Source: Bombus terrestris
Lineage: Eukaryota > Arthropoda > Insecta > Hymenoptera > Apidae
DNA length: 64,000 nucleotides
Direction of reading: 5' to 3'
Assembly: GCF_910591885.1 (NCBI RefSeq)
Contig: NC_063273.1
Location: forward strand, 13,856,501-13,920,500
Part shown: positions 1 through 16,185 of the stretch, one piece after another
Position numbering within the stretch: position 1 is the stretch's first letter
Layout of the letters: each line of letters starts with the position of its first letter
Notes under the pieces: generated by a model
What the model saw: only the letters and a program-made list of their open reading frames with translations
Databases searched by the model: none
Told to the model about the DNA's origin: nothing
Position numbers and translations under genes: made by a program

Positions 1-3000
1 TAGTGATCTAGTATAACGTTATACGTTATAACGTAATAGTACATAACGTTATACGTTGTAACGTAATAGTATATAACGTTTTGCGTCATATAGTGATATA
101 ATATAACGTTATACGTTATAACGTAATAGTACATAACGTTATACGTTGTAACGTAATAGTATGTGACGTTATACATCATATAGTGATCCAATATAACGTT
201 ATACTTTCCAACATAATAGTACATAACGTTTCACGTTGTAACGTAATAGTATTTAACGATATACATTATACAGTGATCCAATATAACGTTATTCGATGTA
301 ACGTAATAGTATGTAACGTTATACATCAAATAGTGATCCAATATAATATTATACGTAATAACGTAATAGTACGTAACGTAATACGTTGTAACGTAATAGT
401 ATGTAACGTTAAACTTCATATAGTCATCCAATATAACGTTATACGTTGTAACGTAATAGTATATAACGTTTTACGTCATATAGAGGTCCAATATAACGTT
501 ATTCGATGTAAGGTAATAGTATGTAACGTTATACATCATATAGTGATCCAATATAATATTATACGTAATAACGTAATAGTACATAACGTTATACGCTGTA
601 ACGTAATAGTACATAACGTAATACGTTGTAACGTTAAAATACGTAACGTTATACGTTGTCACGTAATAGTACATAACCTTATACATCATATAGTGAACCG
701 ATATATCGTTATACGTTATAACGTAATAGTACACAACGTTATATGTTGTATCGTAATAATACATAACGTTATACGTTGTAACGTAATAGTATGTAACGTT
801 ATACATCATATAGTGATCCAATATAACGTTATACTTTCTAACATAATAGTACATAACGTTTCACGTTGTAACGTAATAGTATATAACGTTTTACGTCATA
901 TAGTGATCTAATATAACGTTATTCGTTGTAACGTAATAGTATATAACGTTTTACGTCATATAGTGATCTAGTATAACGTTATACGTTATAACGTAATAGT
1001 ACATAACGTTATACGTTGTAACGTAATAGTATGTAACGTTATACATCATATAGTGATCCAATATAACGTTATACTTTCTAACATAATAGTACATAACGTT
1101 TCACGTTGTAACGTAATAGTATATAACGTTACACATCATATAGTGATCCAATATAACGTTATACGTTATAACGTAATAATGCATAACGTTATACGTTGTA
1201 GCGTAATAGAATATAACGTTTTACGTCATATAGTGGTCCAATATAACGTTATTCGATGTAAGGTAATAGTATGTAACGTTATACATCATATAGTGATCCA
1301 TGATAATGTTATACGTTGTAACATAATAGATCATAACTTTATACGTTATTACGTAATAGTACATAACGTTAAACACCATATAGTGATCCAATATAACGTT
1401 ATACGATGTAACGTAATAGTACATAACGTTATACGTTGTAACGTAATAATACATAACGTTATACGTTGTAACGTAATAGTATATAACGTTTTACGTCATA
1501 TAGTGATCTAGTATGACGTTATACGTTATAACGTAATAGTACATAACGTTATACGTTGTAACGTAATAGTATGTAACGTTATACATCATATAGTGATCCA
1601 ATATAACGTTATACTTTCTAACATAATAGTACATAACGTTTCACGATGTAACGTAATATTATATAACATTACACATCATATAGTGATCCAATATTACGTT
1701 ATACGTTTCATCGTAATAGTACGTAACGTTATACGTTGTAATGTAATAGTATATAACGTTATACATCATATAGTGATCCAATATAACGTTACACGTTAAT
1801 ATGTAATAGCACATAACGATATGCATCATATAGTGATCCAGAATAACGTTATACGTTATAACGTAATAGTACATAACGATATACGTTATTACGAAATAGT
1901 TCATAACGTTATACGTTGTAACGTATTAGTATATGACGTTATACAACATATAGTGATCCAATAACGTTATAAGTTATAACGTAATCGTACATAACATTAT
2001 ACGTTGTAACGTAATAGTATGTAACGTTATACATCATATAGTGATCCAATATAACGTTATTCGTTATAACTTAATTGTACACAACGTTATACGTTGTAAC
2101 GTAATAGTACATAACGTTTTACGTCATATAGTTATCTAATATATCGTTATACGTTATAACGTAATAGTACATAACGATATACATCATATAGTAATCCATA
2201 TAACGTTATACGTTATAACGTAATAGCACTTACCGTTATACGTTCTTAAGAAATAGTTCATAACGTTATGCGTTGTAACGTAATAGTATATGACGTTATA
2301 CAACATATAGTGATCCAATATAACGTTATACGTTATAACGTAATAGTACATAAAGTTATACGTTGTAACGTAATAATACATAACGTTATACGTTGTAACG
2401 TAATAGTATATAACGTTTTACGTCATATAGTGGTCCAATATAACGTTATTCGGTGTAACGTAATAGTATGTAACGTTTTACGTTGTAAGGTAATAGTATG
2501 TAACGTTATACAGCATATGGTGATCCAATAAAGCGTTAGAAGTTCTAACATAATAGTACATAACGTTTCAAGTTGTAACGTAATAGTATATAACGTTACA
2601 CATAATACAGTGATCCAATATAACGTTATACGTTATATCGTAATAGTACATAACGTTATACATTATAACGTTATAGTTCATAACGTTATACGTTGTAACG
2701 TAATAGTATATAACGTTATAAATCATATAGTGATCCAATATTACGTTATACGTTTCATCGTAATAGCACGTAACGTTATACGCTGTAACGTAATAGTATA
2801 TCACGTTATACATCATATAGTGATCCAATATAACGTTACACGTTATAACGTAATAGTACATAACGATATACGTTATTACGAAATATTTCATAACGTTATA
2901 CGTTGTAACGTAATAGTATGTAACGTTATACATCATATAGTGATCCAATATAACGTTATACGTTATAACTTAATAGTACACACCGTTATACGTTATAACG

Positions 3001-4617
3001 TAATAGTACATAACGTTATACGTTGTAACGTAATAGTATATAACGTTATACATTGTAACGTAATAGTATATAACCTTTTACGTCATATAGTGATCCAATA
3101 TAACGTTATACGATGTAACGTAATAGTATGTAACGTTATACATCAATTAGTGATCCAATATAATATTATACGTAATAACGTAATAGTACATAACGTTATA
3201 CGTTATAACGTAATAGTACATACCGTTATACGTTCTTACGAAATAGTTCATAACGTTATGCGTTGTAACGTAATAGTATATGACGTTATACAACATATAG
3301 AGATCCAATATAACGTTATACGTTATAACTTAATAGTACACACCGTTATACGTTATAACGTAATAGTACATAACGTTATACGTTGTAACGTAATAGCATA
3401 TAACGTTTTACGTCATATAGTGGTCCAATATAACGTTATACATTATAACGTAATAGTACATAACGTTATACGTTGTAACGTAATAGTATATGACGTTATA
3501 AATCATATAGTGATCCAATATTACGTTATACTTTTCTTCGTAATAGTACGTAACGTTATACGTTATAACGTAATAGTACATAACGTTTCACGTTGTAACG
3601 TAATAGTATATAACGTTATACATCATACGGTGATCCAATATAATGTTATACGTTATAACTTAATAGATCATACCTTTATACGTTATTACGAAATAGTTCA
3701 TAACGTTATACGTTGTAACGTAATAGTATATGACGCTATACAACATATAGTGATCCAATAAAACGTTATACGTTATAACGTAATAGTACATAACGTTATA
3801 CGTTGTAACGCAATAGTATATAACGTTATACATCATATAGTGATCCAATATAACGTTACACGTTATAACTTAATAGTACACAACGTTATACGTTGTAACG
3901 TAATAGTACATAACGTTACACGTTGTAACGTAATAATACATAACGTTATACGTTGTAGCGTAATAGTATATAACGTTTCACGTCATATAGTAATCCAATA
4001 TAACGTTATTCGATGTAACGTAATAGTATGTAATGTTATACATCATATAGTGTTCCAATATAATGTTATACGTTATAACTTAATAGATGATACCTTTATA
4101 CGTTATTACGTAATAGTTCATAACGTTATACGTTGTAACGTAATAGTATATGACGTTATACAACATATAGTGATCCAATATAACGTTACACGTTATTATG
4201 TAATAGTACATAACGATATACAAAATATAGTAATCCAATATAACGTTATACGTTATAACGTAATAGTATATAACGTTATACATCATATAGTGATCCAATT
4301 TAACGTTATACGCTATAGCGTAATAGTATATAAAGTTAAACGTTGTAACATAATAATATATAACGTTATACGTTGTAACGTAATAGTATATAACGTTTTA
4401 CGTCATATAGTGGTCCAATAAAACGTTATTCGATGTAAGGTAATAGTATGTAACGTTATATATCATATAGTGATCCAATATAATGTTATACGTTGTAACT
4501 TAATAGATCAAAACTTTATACGTTATCACGTAATACTATATAACGTTATACGTTGTAACGTAATAATACATAACGTTATACGTTGTAACGTAATAGTATA
4601 TAACGTTTTACGTCATA
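1..4617 (+). repeat. Higher-order repeat alpha, copy 1 (4,617 bp)
   Basis: Base 1 corresponds to base 4,618, and the rows then agree at an offset of 4,617 (154 monomers minus 3 bases). Rare variants are shared at this offset, for example CTTTCCA near 205 and 4,822, the AACCGATATATC cassette near 696 and 5,313, and the AACGTTAAAATACG monomer near 631 and 5,248. Cassettes here are 60-150 bp. The 3-base deficit comes from a 2-base loss near 1,961 and a 1-base loss near 2,197. Copy 1 may begin before the window. Confidence 0.9.
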
Positions 4618-7600
4618 TAGTGATCTAGTATAACGTTATACGTTATAACGTAATAGTACATAACGTTATACGTTGTAACGTAATAGTATATAACGTTTTG
4701 CGTCATATAGTGATATAATATAACGTTATACGTTATAACGTAATAGTACATAACGTTATACGTTGTAACGTAATAGTATGTGACGTTATACATCATATAG
4801 TGATCCAATATAACGTTATACTTTCCAACATAATAGTACATAACGTTTCACGTTGTAACGTAATAGTATTTAACGATATACATTATACAGTGATCCAATA
4901 TAACGTTATTCGATGTAACGTAATAGTATGTAACGTTATACATCAAATAGTGATCCAATATAATATTATACGTAATAACGTAATAGTACGTAACGTAATA
5001 CGTTGTAACGTAATAGTATGTAACGTTAAACTTCATATAGTCATCCAATATAACGTTATACGTTGTAACGTAATAGTATATAACGTTTTACGTCATATAG
5101 AGGTCCAATATAACGTTATTCGATGTAAGGTAATAGTATGTAACGTTATACATCATATAGTGATCCAATATAATATTATACGTAATAACGTAATAGTACA
5201 TAACGTTATACGCTGTAACGTAATAGTACATAACGTAATACGTTGTAACGTTAAAATACGTAACGTTATACGTTGTCACGTAATAGTACATAACCTTATA
5301 CATCATATAGTGAACCGATATATCGTTATACGTTATAACGTAATAGTACACAACGTTATATGTTGTATCGTAATAATACATAACGTTATACGTTGTAACG
5401 TAATAGTATGTAACGTTATACATCATATAGTGATCCAATATAACGTTATACTTTCTAACATAATAGTACATAACGTTTCACGTTGTAACGTAATAGTATA
5501 TAACGTTTTACGTCATATAGTGATCTAATATAACGTTATTCGTTGTAACGTAATAGTATATAACGTTTTACGTCATATAGTGATCTAGTATAACGTTATA
5601 CGTTATAACGTAATAGTACATAACGTTATACGTTGTAACGTAATAGTATGTAACGTTATACATCATATAGTGATCCAATATAACGTTATACTTTCTAACA
5701 TAATAGTACATAACGTTTCACGTTGTAACGTAATAGTATATAACGTTACACATCATATAGTGATCCAATATAACGTTATACGTTATAACGTAATAATGCA
5801 TAACGTTATACGTTGTAGCGTAATAGAATATAACGTTTTACGTCATATAGTGGTCCAATATAACGTTATTCGATGTAAGGTAATAGTATGTAACGTTATA
5901 CATCATATAGTGATCCATGATAATGTTATACGTTGTAACATAATAGATCATAACTTTATACGTTATTACGTAATAGTACATAACGTTAAACACCATATAG
6001 TGATCCAATATAACGTTATACGATGTAACGTAATAGTACATAACGTTATACGTTGTAACGTAATAATACATAACGTTATACGTTGTAACGTAATAGTATA
6101 TAACGTTTTACGTCATATAGTGATCTAGTATGACGTTATACGTTATAACGTAATAGTACATAACGTTATACGTTGTAACGTAATAGTATGTAACGTTATA
6201 CATCATATAGTGATCCAATATAACGTTATACTTTCTAACATAATAGTACATAACGTTTCACGATGTAACGTAATATTATATAACATTACACATCATATAG
6301 TGATCCAATATTACGTTATACGTTTCATCGTAATAGTACGTAACGTTATACGTTGTAATGTAATAGTATATAACGTTATACATCATATAGTGATCCAATA
6401 TAACGTTACACGTTAATATGTAATAGCACATAACGATATGCATCATATAGTGATCCAGAATAACGTTATACGTTATAACGTAATAGTACATAACGATATA
6501 CGTTATTACGAAATAGTTCATAACGTTATACGTTGTAACGTATTAGTATATGACGTTATACAACATATAGTGATCCAATAACGTTATAAGTTATAACGTA
6601 ATCGTACATAACATTATACGTTGTAACGTAATAGTATGTAACGTTATACATCATATAGTGATCCAATATAACGTTATTCGTTATAACTTAATTGTACACA
6701 ACGTTATACGTTGTAACGTAATAGTACATAACGTTTTACGTCATATAGTTATCTAATATATCGTTATACGTTATAACGTAATAGTACATAACGATATACA
6801 TCATATAGTAATCCATATAACGTTATACGTTATAACGTAATAGCACTTACCGTTATACGTTCTTAAGAAATAGTTCATAACGTTATGCGTTGTAACGTAA
6901 TAGTATATGACGTTATACAACATATAGTGATCCAATATAACGTTATACGTTATAACGTAATAGTACATAAAGTTATACGTTGTAACGTAATAATACATAA
7001 CGTTATACGTTGTAACGTAATAGTATATAACGTTTTACGTCATATAGTGGTCCAATATAACGTTATTCGGTGTAACGTAATAGTATGTAACGTTTTACGT
7101 TGTAAGGTAATAGTATGTAACGTTATACAGCATATGGTGATCCAATAAAGCGTTAGAAGTTCTAACATAATAGTACATAACGTTTCAAGTTGTAACGTAA
7201 TAGTATATAACGTTACACATAATACAGTGATCCAATATAACGTTATACGTTATATCGTAATAGTACATAACGTTATACATTATAACGTTATAGTTCATAA
7301 CGTTATACGTTGTAACGTAATAGTATATAACGTTATAAATCATATAGTGATCCAATATTACGTTATACGTTTCATCGTAATAGCACGTAACGTTATACGC
7401 TGTAACGTAATAGTATATCACGTTATACATCATATAGTGATCCAATATAACGTTACACGTTATAACGTAATAGTACATAACGATATACGTTATTACGAAA
7501 TATTTCATAACGTTATACGTTGTAACGTAATAGTATGTAACGTTATACATCATATAGTGATCCAATATAACGTTATACGTTATAACTTAATAGTACACAC

Positions 7601-7937
7601 CGTTATACGTTATAACGTAATAGTACATAACGTTATACGTTGTAACGTAATAGTATATAACGTTATACATTGTAACGTAATAGTATATAACCTTTTACGT
7701 CATATAGTGATCCAATATAACGTTATACGATGTAACGTAATAGTATGTAACGTTATACATCAATTAGTGATCCAATATAATATTATACGTAATAACGTAA
7801 TAGTACATAACGTTATACGTTATAACGTAATAGTACATACCGTTATACGTTCTTACGAAATAGTTCATAACGTTATGCGTTGTAACGTAATAGTATATGA
7901 CGTTATACAACATATAGAGATCCAATATAACGTTATA
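4618..7937 (+). repeat. Higher-order repeat alpha, copy 2 (partial, about 3.3 kb)
   Basis: Repeats bases 1-3,320 with no difference in the stretches I compared, including both small deletions (near 6,578 and 6,814). The match breaks at about 7,938, where copy 1 has TTATAACTTAATAG and this copy has GATATAACGTAATAG. The near-identity points to a recent duplication relative to the divergence between cassettes. Confidence 0.88.
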
Positions 7938-10900
7938 CGATATAACGTAATAGTACATAAAGTTATACGTTGTAACGTAATAACACATAACGTTATACGT
8001 TGTAACGTAATAGTATATAACGTTTTACGTCATATAGTGGTCCAATATAACGTTATTCGATGTAACGTAATAGTATGTAACGTTTTACGTTGTAAGGTAA
8101 TAGTATGTAACGTTATACATCATATGGTGATCCAATAAAGCGTTATAAGTTCTAACATAGTAGTACACAACGTTATACGTTGTAACGTAATAGTTCATAA
8201 CGTTACACGTTGTAACGTAATAATACATAACGTTATACGTTGTAGCGTAATAGTATATAACGTTTCACGTCATATAGTAATCCAATATAACGTTATTCGA
8301 TGTAACGTAATAGTATGTAACGTTATACATCAAATAGTGATCCAATATAATATTATACGTAATAACGTAATAGTACGTAACGTTATACGTTGTAACGTAA
8401 TAGTATGTAACTTTAAACATCATATAGTCATCCAATATAATGTTATACGTTGTAACGTAATAGTATATAACCTTTTACGTCATATAGTGATCCAATATAA
8501 CTTTATTCGATGTAAGGTAATAGTATGTAACGTTATACATCATATAGTGATCCAATATAATATTATACGTAATAACGTAATAGTACATAACGTTATACGC
8601 TATAACGTAATAGTACATAACGTAATACGTTGTAACGTTAAAATACGTAACGTTATACGTTGTCACGTAATAGTACATAACCTTATACATCATATAGTGA
8701 ACCGATATATCGTTATACGTTATAACGTAATAGTACACAACGTTTTATGTTGTATCGTAATAATACATAACGTTATACGTTGTAACGTAATAGTATGTAA
8801 CGTTATACATCATATAGTGATCCAATATAACGTTATACTTTCTAACATAATAGTACATAACGTTTCACGTTGTAACGTAATAGTATATAACGTTTTACGT
8901 CATATAGTGGTCTAATATAACGTTATACGTTATAATGTAATAGTACATAACGTTATACGTTGTAACGTAATAGTATATAACGTTTTATGTCATATAGTGA
9001 TCTAATATAACGTTATACGTTATAACGTAATAGTACATAACGTTATACGTTGTAACGTAATAGTATGTAACGTTAAACATCATATAGTCATCCAATATAA
9101 TGTCATACGTTCTAACATAATAGTACATAACGTTTCACGTTGTAACGTAATATTATATAACATTACACATCATATAGCGATCCAATATAACGTTATTCGT
9201 TGTAACGAAATAGTATATAACGTTTTACGTCATATAGTGATCTAGTATAACGTTATACGTTATAACGTAATAGTACATAACGTTATACGTTGTAACGTAA
9301 TACTATGTAACGTTATACATCATATAGTGATCCAATATAACGTTATACTTTATAACATAATAGTACATAACGTTTCACGTTGTAACGTAATAGTATATAA
9401 CGTTACACATCATATAGTGATCCAATATAACGTTATACGTTATAACGTAATAATGCATAACGTTATACGTTGTAACGTAATAGTATATAACGTTTTACGT
9501 CATATAGTGTTCCAATATAACGTTATTCGATGTAAGGTAATAGTATGTAACGTTATACATCATATAGTGATCCAATATAATGTTATACGTTGTAACATAA
9601 TAGATCATAACTTTATACGTTATTACGTAATAGTACATAACGTTAAACACCATATAGTGATCCAATATATCGTTATACGATGTAACGTAATAGTACATAA
9701 CGTTATACGTTGTAACGTAATAATACATAACGTTATACGTTGTAACGTAATAGTATATAACGTTTTACGTCATATAGTGATCTAGTATAACGTTATACGT
9801 TATAACGTAATAGTACATAACGTTATACGTTGTAACGTAATAGTATGTAACGTTATACATCATATAGTGATCCAATATAACGTTATACTTTCTAACATAA
9901 TAGTACATAACGTTTCACGTTGTAACGTAATAGTATATAACGTGACACATCATATAGTGATCCAATATAACGTTATACGTTATAACGTAATAATACATAA
10001 CGTTATACGTTGTAACGTAATAGTATACAACATTTTACGTCATATAGTGATCTAATATAACGTTATACGTTATAACGTAATAGTACATAACGTTATACGT
10101 TGTAACGCAATAGTATATAACGTCATACATCATATAGTGATCCAATATAACGTTACACGTTATAACTTAATAGTACACAACGTTATACGTTGTAACGTAA
10201 TAGTACATAACGTTATACGTTGTAACGTAATAATACATAACGTTATACGTTGTAGGGTAATAGTATATAACGTTTCACGTCATATAGTAATCCAATATAA
10301 CGTTATTCGATGTAACGTAATAGTATGTAATGTTATACATCATATAGTGATCCAATATAACGTTACACGTTATTATGTAATAGTACATAACGATATACAT
10401 CATAAGGTGATCCAATATAACGTTATACGTTATAACGTAATAGCACATATCGATGTACATCATATAGTGATCCAATATAACGTTACACGTTATTATGTAA
10501 TAGTACATAACGATATACAAAATATAGTAATATAACGTTATACGTTATAACGTAATAGTATATAACGTTATACATCATATAGTGATCCAATTTAACGTTA
10601 TACGCTATAGCGTAATAGTATATAAAGTTAAACGTTGTAACATAATAATACATAACGTTATACGTTGTAACGTAATAGTATATAACGTTTTACGTCATAT
10701 AGTGGTCCAATAAAACGTTATTCGATGTAAGGTAATAGATGTAACTTTATATATCATATAGTGATCCAATATAATGTTATACGTTGTAACTTAATAGATC
10801 AAAACTTTATACGTTATCACGTAATACTATATAACGTTATACGTTGTAACGTAATAATACATAACGTTATACGTTGTAACGTAATAGTATATGACGTTAT

Positions 10901-11310
10901 AAATCATATAGTGATCCAATATTACGTTATACGTTTCATCGTAATAGCACGTAACGTTATACGCTGTAACGTAATAGTATATCACGTTATACATTATATA
11001 GTGATCCAATATAACGTTACACGTTATAACGTAATAGTACATGACGATAAACGTTATTACGAAATATTTCATAACGTTATACGTTGTAACGTAATAGTAT
11101 ATGACGTTATAAATCATATAGTGATCCAATATTACGTTATACGTTATAACGTAATAGTACATAACGTTATACGTTGTAACGCAATAGTATATAACGTTAT
11201 ACATCATATAGTGATCCAATATAACGTTATACTTTCTAACATAATAGTACATAACGTTTCACGTTGTAACGTAATAGTATATAACGTTACACATCATATA
11301 GTGATCCAAT
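7938..11310 (+). repeat. Mosaic of alpha-derived cassettes
   Basis: No gene or unique sequence. Successive parts resemble non-adjacent parts of alpha with many single-base differences: about 8,280-8,915 resembles 270-910, 9,327-9,785 resembles 1,053-1,511, 10,137-10,340 resembles 3,838-4,040, and 10,770-10,850 resembles 4,480-4,560. Two register slips occur: five bases of GATCCAAT lost near 10,530 and one base lost near 10,739. It looks like older, recombined alpha material. Confidence 0.75.
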
Positions 11311-12917
11311 ATAACGTTATACGTTGTAACGTAATAGTATATAACATTTTACGTCATATAGTGATCTAATATAACGTTATACGTTATAACGTAATAGTAC
11401 ATAACGTTATACGTTGTAATGTAATAGTATATAACGTTATACATCATATAGTGATCCAATATAACGTTACACGTTAATATGTAATAGTACATAACGATAT
11501 GCATCATATAGTGATCCAGAATAACGTTATACGTTATAACGTAATAGTACACAACGATATACGTTATTACGAAATAGTTCATAACGTTATACGTTGTAAC
11601 GTAATAGTATATGACGTTATAAATCATATAGTGATCCAATATTACGTTATACGTTTCATCGTAATAGTACGTAACGTTATACGTTGTAATGTAATAGTAT
11701 GTAACGTTATACATCATATAGTGATCCAATATAACGTTATACGTTATAACTTAATTGTACACAAAGTTATACGTTGTAACGTAATAGTACATAACGTTTT
11801 ACGTCATATAGTTATCTAATATATCGTTATACGTTATAACGTAATAGTACATAACGATATACATCATATAGTGATCCATATAACGTTATACGTTATAACG
11901 TAATTGCACATACCGTTATACGTTCTTAAGAAATATTTCATAACGTTATGCGTTGTAACGTAATAGTATATGACGTTATACAACATATAGAGATCCAATA
12001 TAACGTTATACGATATAACGTAATAGTACATAAAGTTATACGTTGTAACGTAATAACACATAACGTTATACGTTGTAACGTAATAGTATATAACGTTTTA
12101 CGTCATATAGTGGTCCAATATAACGTTATTCGATGTAACGTAATAGTATGTAACGTTTTACGTTGTAAGGTAATAGTATGTAACGTTATACATCATATGG
12201 TGATCCAATAAAGCGTTATAAGTTCTAACATAGTAGTACATAACGTTTCAAGTAGTAACGTAATAGTATATAACGTTACACATAATACAGTGATCCAATA
12301 TAACGTTATACGTTATATCGTAATATTACATAACGTTATACATTATAACGTAATACTTCATAACGTTATACGTTGTAACGCAATAGTATATAACGTTATA
12401 AATCATATAGTGATCCAATATTACGTTAGACGTTTCATCGTAATAGTACGTAACGTTATACGATTTAACGTAACAGTAAATAACGTTATACACCATATAG
12501 TGATCCAGTATAACGTTATACGTTATAACGTAATTGCACATAACGATGTACGTTGTAATGTAATAGTATATAACGTTATACACCATATAGTGATCCAATA
12601 TAACGTTATACGTTATAACTTAATTGTACACAACGTTATACGTTGTAACGTAATAGTACATAACGTTTTACGTCATATAGTGATCCAATATATCGTTATA
12701 CGTTATAGCGTAATAGTACATAACGATATACAACATATAGTGATCCAATATAACGATATACGTTATAACGTAATAGTACATAAAGTTATACGGTGTAACG
12801 TTATAATACATAACGTTATACGTTGTAACGTAATACTATATAACGTTTTACGTCATATAGTGGTCCAATATAACGTTATTCGATGTAACCTAATAGTATG
12901 TAACGTTTTACGTTGTA
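11311..12917 (+). repeat. Higher-order repeat beta, copy 1 (about 1.6 kb)
   Basis: Matches about 14,579-16,185 at an offset of 3,268 (109 monomers minus 2 bases), with scattered point differences. Shared markers include the gcATCATATAGTGATCCAGAATAACG cassette opener near 11,500 and 14,768, the 29-bp A monomer near 11,877 and 15,146, and the AACACATAACG monomer near 12,055 and 15,323. Edges are approximate. Confidence 0.8.
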
Positions 12918-14578
12918 ACGTAATAGTATGTAACGTTATACATCATATGGTGATCCAATAAAACGTTATAAGTTCTAACATAATAGTACATAACGTTTCA
13001 CGATGTAACGTAATAGTATATAACGTTACACATAATATAGTGATCCAATATAACGTTATACGTTATAGCGTAATAGTACATAACGATATACGTTATTACG
13101 AAATAGTTCATAACGTTATACGTTGTAACGTAATAGTATATGACGTTATAAATCATATAGTGATCCAATATTACGTTATACGTTTCATCGTAATAGTACG
13201 TAACGTTATACGTTGTAATGTAATAGTATGTAACGTTATACATCATATAGTGATCCAATATAACGTTATACGTTATAACTTAATTGTACACAACGTTATA
13301 CGTTGTAACGTAATAGTACATAACGTTTTACGTCATATAGTTATCTAATATATCGTTATACGTTATAACGTAATAGTACATAACGATATACATCATATAG
13401 TGATCCATATAACGTTATACGTTATAACGTAATTGCACATACCGTTATACGTTCTTAAGAAATAGTTCATAACGTTATGCGTTGTAACGTAATAGTATAT
13501 GACGTTATACAACATATAGAGATCCAATATAACGTTATACGTTATAACGTAATAGTACATAAAGTTATACGTTGTAACGTAATAACACATAACGTTATAC
13601 GTTGTAACGTAATAGTACATAACGTTATACGTTGTAACGTAATAGTATGTAACGTTAAACATCATATAGTCATCCAATATAATGTCATACGTTCTAACAT
13701 AATAGTACATAACGTTTCACGTTGTAACGTAATATTATATAACATTACACATCATATAGCGATCCAATATAACGTTATTCGTTGTAACGTAATAGTATAT
13801 AACGTTTTACGTCATATAGTGATCTAGTATAACGTTATACGTTATAACGTAATAGTACATAACGTTATACGTTGTAACGTAATAGTATGTAACGTTATAC
13901 ATCATATAGTGATCCAAGATAACGTTATACTTTCTAACATAATAGTACATAACGTTTCACGTTGTAACGTAATAGTATATAACGTTACACATCATATAGT
14001 GATCCAATATAACGTTATACGTTATAACGTAATAATGCATAACGTTATACGTTGTAACGTAATAGAATATAACGTTTTACGTCATATAGTGGTCCAATAT
14101 AACGTTATTCGATGTAAGGTAATAGTATGTAACGTTATACATCATATAGTGATCCATGATAATGTTATACGTTGTAACATAATAGATCATAACTTTATAC
14201 GTTATTACGTAATAGTACATAACGTTAAACACCATATAGTGATCCAATATAACGTTATACGATGTAACGTAATAGTACATAACGTTATACGTTGTAACGT
14301 AATAATACATAACGTTATACGTTGTAACGTAATAGTATATAACGTTTTACGTCATATAGTGATCTAGTATGACGTTATACGTTATAACGTAATAGTACAT
14401 ATCGTTATACGTTGTAACGTAATAGTATGTAACGTTATACATCATATAGTGATCCAATATAACGTTATACTTTCTAACATAATAGTACATAACGTTTCAC
14501 GTTGTAACGTAATAGTATATAACGTTACACATCATATAGTGATCCAATATAACGTTATACGTTATAACGTAATAATAC
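12918..14578 (+). repeat. Spacer between beta copies, cassette mosaic
   Basis: No gene. About 13,040-13,600 repeats cassettes also seen at 11,500-12,060, with a local offset of 1,529 (51 monomers minus 1) for the part around 13,477. About 13,909-14,367 is a version of the alpha segment at 1,053-1,511. A 29-bp A monomer lies near 13,407. Confidence 0.75.
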
Positions 14579-16185
14579 ATAACGTTATACGTTGTAACGT
14601 AATAGTATATAACATTTTACGTCATATAGTGATCTAATATAACGTTATACGTTATAACGTAATAGTACATAACGTTATACGTTGTAATGTAATAGTATAT
14701 AACGTTATACATCATATAGTGATCCAATATAACGTTACACGTTAATATGTAATAGTACATAACGATATGCATCATATAGTGATCCAGAATAACGTTATAC
14801 GTTATAACGTAATAGTACATAACGATATACGTTATTACGAAATAGTTCATAACGTTATACGTTGTAACGTTATAGTATATGACGTTATAAATCATATAGT
14901 GATCCAATATTACGTTATACGTTTCATCGTAATAGTACGTAACGTTATACGTTGTAATGTAATAGTATGTAACGTTATACATCATATAGTGATCCAATAT
15001 AACGTTATACGTTATAACTTAATTGTACACAACGTTATACGTTGTAACGTAATAGTACATAACGTTTTACGTCATATAGTTATCTAATATATCGTTATAC
15101 GTTATAACGTAATAGTACATAACGATATACATCATATAGTGATCCATATAACGTTATACGTTATAACGTAATTGCACATACCGTTATACGTTCTTAAGAA
15201 ATAGTTCATAACGTTATGCGTTGTAACGTAATAGTATATGACGTTATACAACATATAGAGATCCAATATAACGTTATACGTTATAACGTAATAGTACATA
15301 AAGTTATACGTTGTAACGTAATAACACATAACGTTATACGTTGTAACGTAATAGTATATAACGTTTTACGTCATATAGTGGTCCAATGTAACGTTATTCG
15401 ATGTAACGTAATAGTATGTAACGTTTTACGTTGTAAGGTAATAGTATGTAACGTTATACATCATATGGTGATCCAATAAAGCGTTATAAGTTCTAACATA
15501 ATAGTACATAACGTTTCAAGTAGTAACGTAATAGTATATAACGTTACACATAATACAGTGATCCAATATAACGTTATACGTTATATCGTAATAGTACATA
15601 ACGTTATACATTATAACGTAATACTTCATAACGTTATACGTTGTAACGTAATAGTATATAACGTTATAAATCATATAGTGATCCAATATTACGTTATACG
15701 TTTCATCGTAATAGTACGTAACGTTATACGATTTAACGTAACAGTAAATAACGTTATACACCATATAGTGATCCAGTATAACGTTATACGTTATAACGTA
15801 ATTGCACATAACGTTGTACGTTGTAATGTAATAGTATGTAACGTTATACACCATATAGTGATCCAATATAACGTTATACGTTATAACTTAATTGTACACA
15901 ACGTTATACGTTGTAACGTAATAGTACATAACGTTTTACGTCATATAGTGATCCAATATATCGTTATACGTTATAACGTAATAGTACATAACGATATACA
16001 ACATATAGTGATCCAATATAACGATATACGTTATAACGTAATAGTACATAAAGTTATACGGTGTAACGTTATAATACATAACGTTATACGTTGTAACGTA
16101 ATACTATATAACGTTTTACGTCATATAGTGGTCCAATATAATGTTATTCGATGTAACCTAATAGTATGTAACGTTTTACGTTGTA
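14579..16185 (+). repeat. Higher-order repeat beta, copy 2 (about 1.6 kb)
   Basis: Second member of the 3,268-bp offset pair. Agreement with 11,311-12,917 ends near 16,186, where this copy has GTTGTAATGTAATAG and the first has GTTGTAACGTAATAG followed by a different cassette. Differences within the pair are isolated substitutions, so it is less homogeneous than the alpha pair. Confidence 0.8.

Noticed and set aside
183..911. Repeated 242-codon open frame conserved at 4,800-5,528
   Set aside because: Its conservation is explained by the 4,617-bp block duplication, in which non-coding bases are equally identical.
1951..2200. Compensating indels (2 plus 1 bases here, 5 plus 1 near 10,530-10,739) as evidence for reading-frame selection
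   Set aside because: Between about 11.9 and 15.1 kb, and in most later blocks, single-base losses are not compensated, so frame is not maintained across the array.
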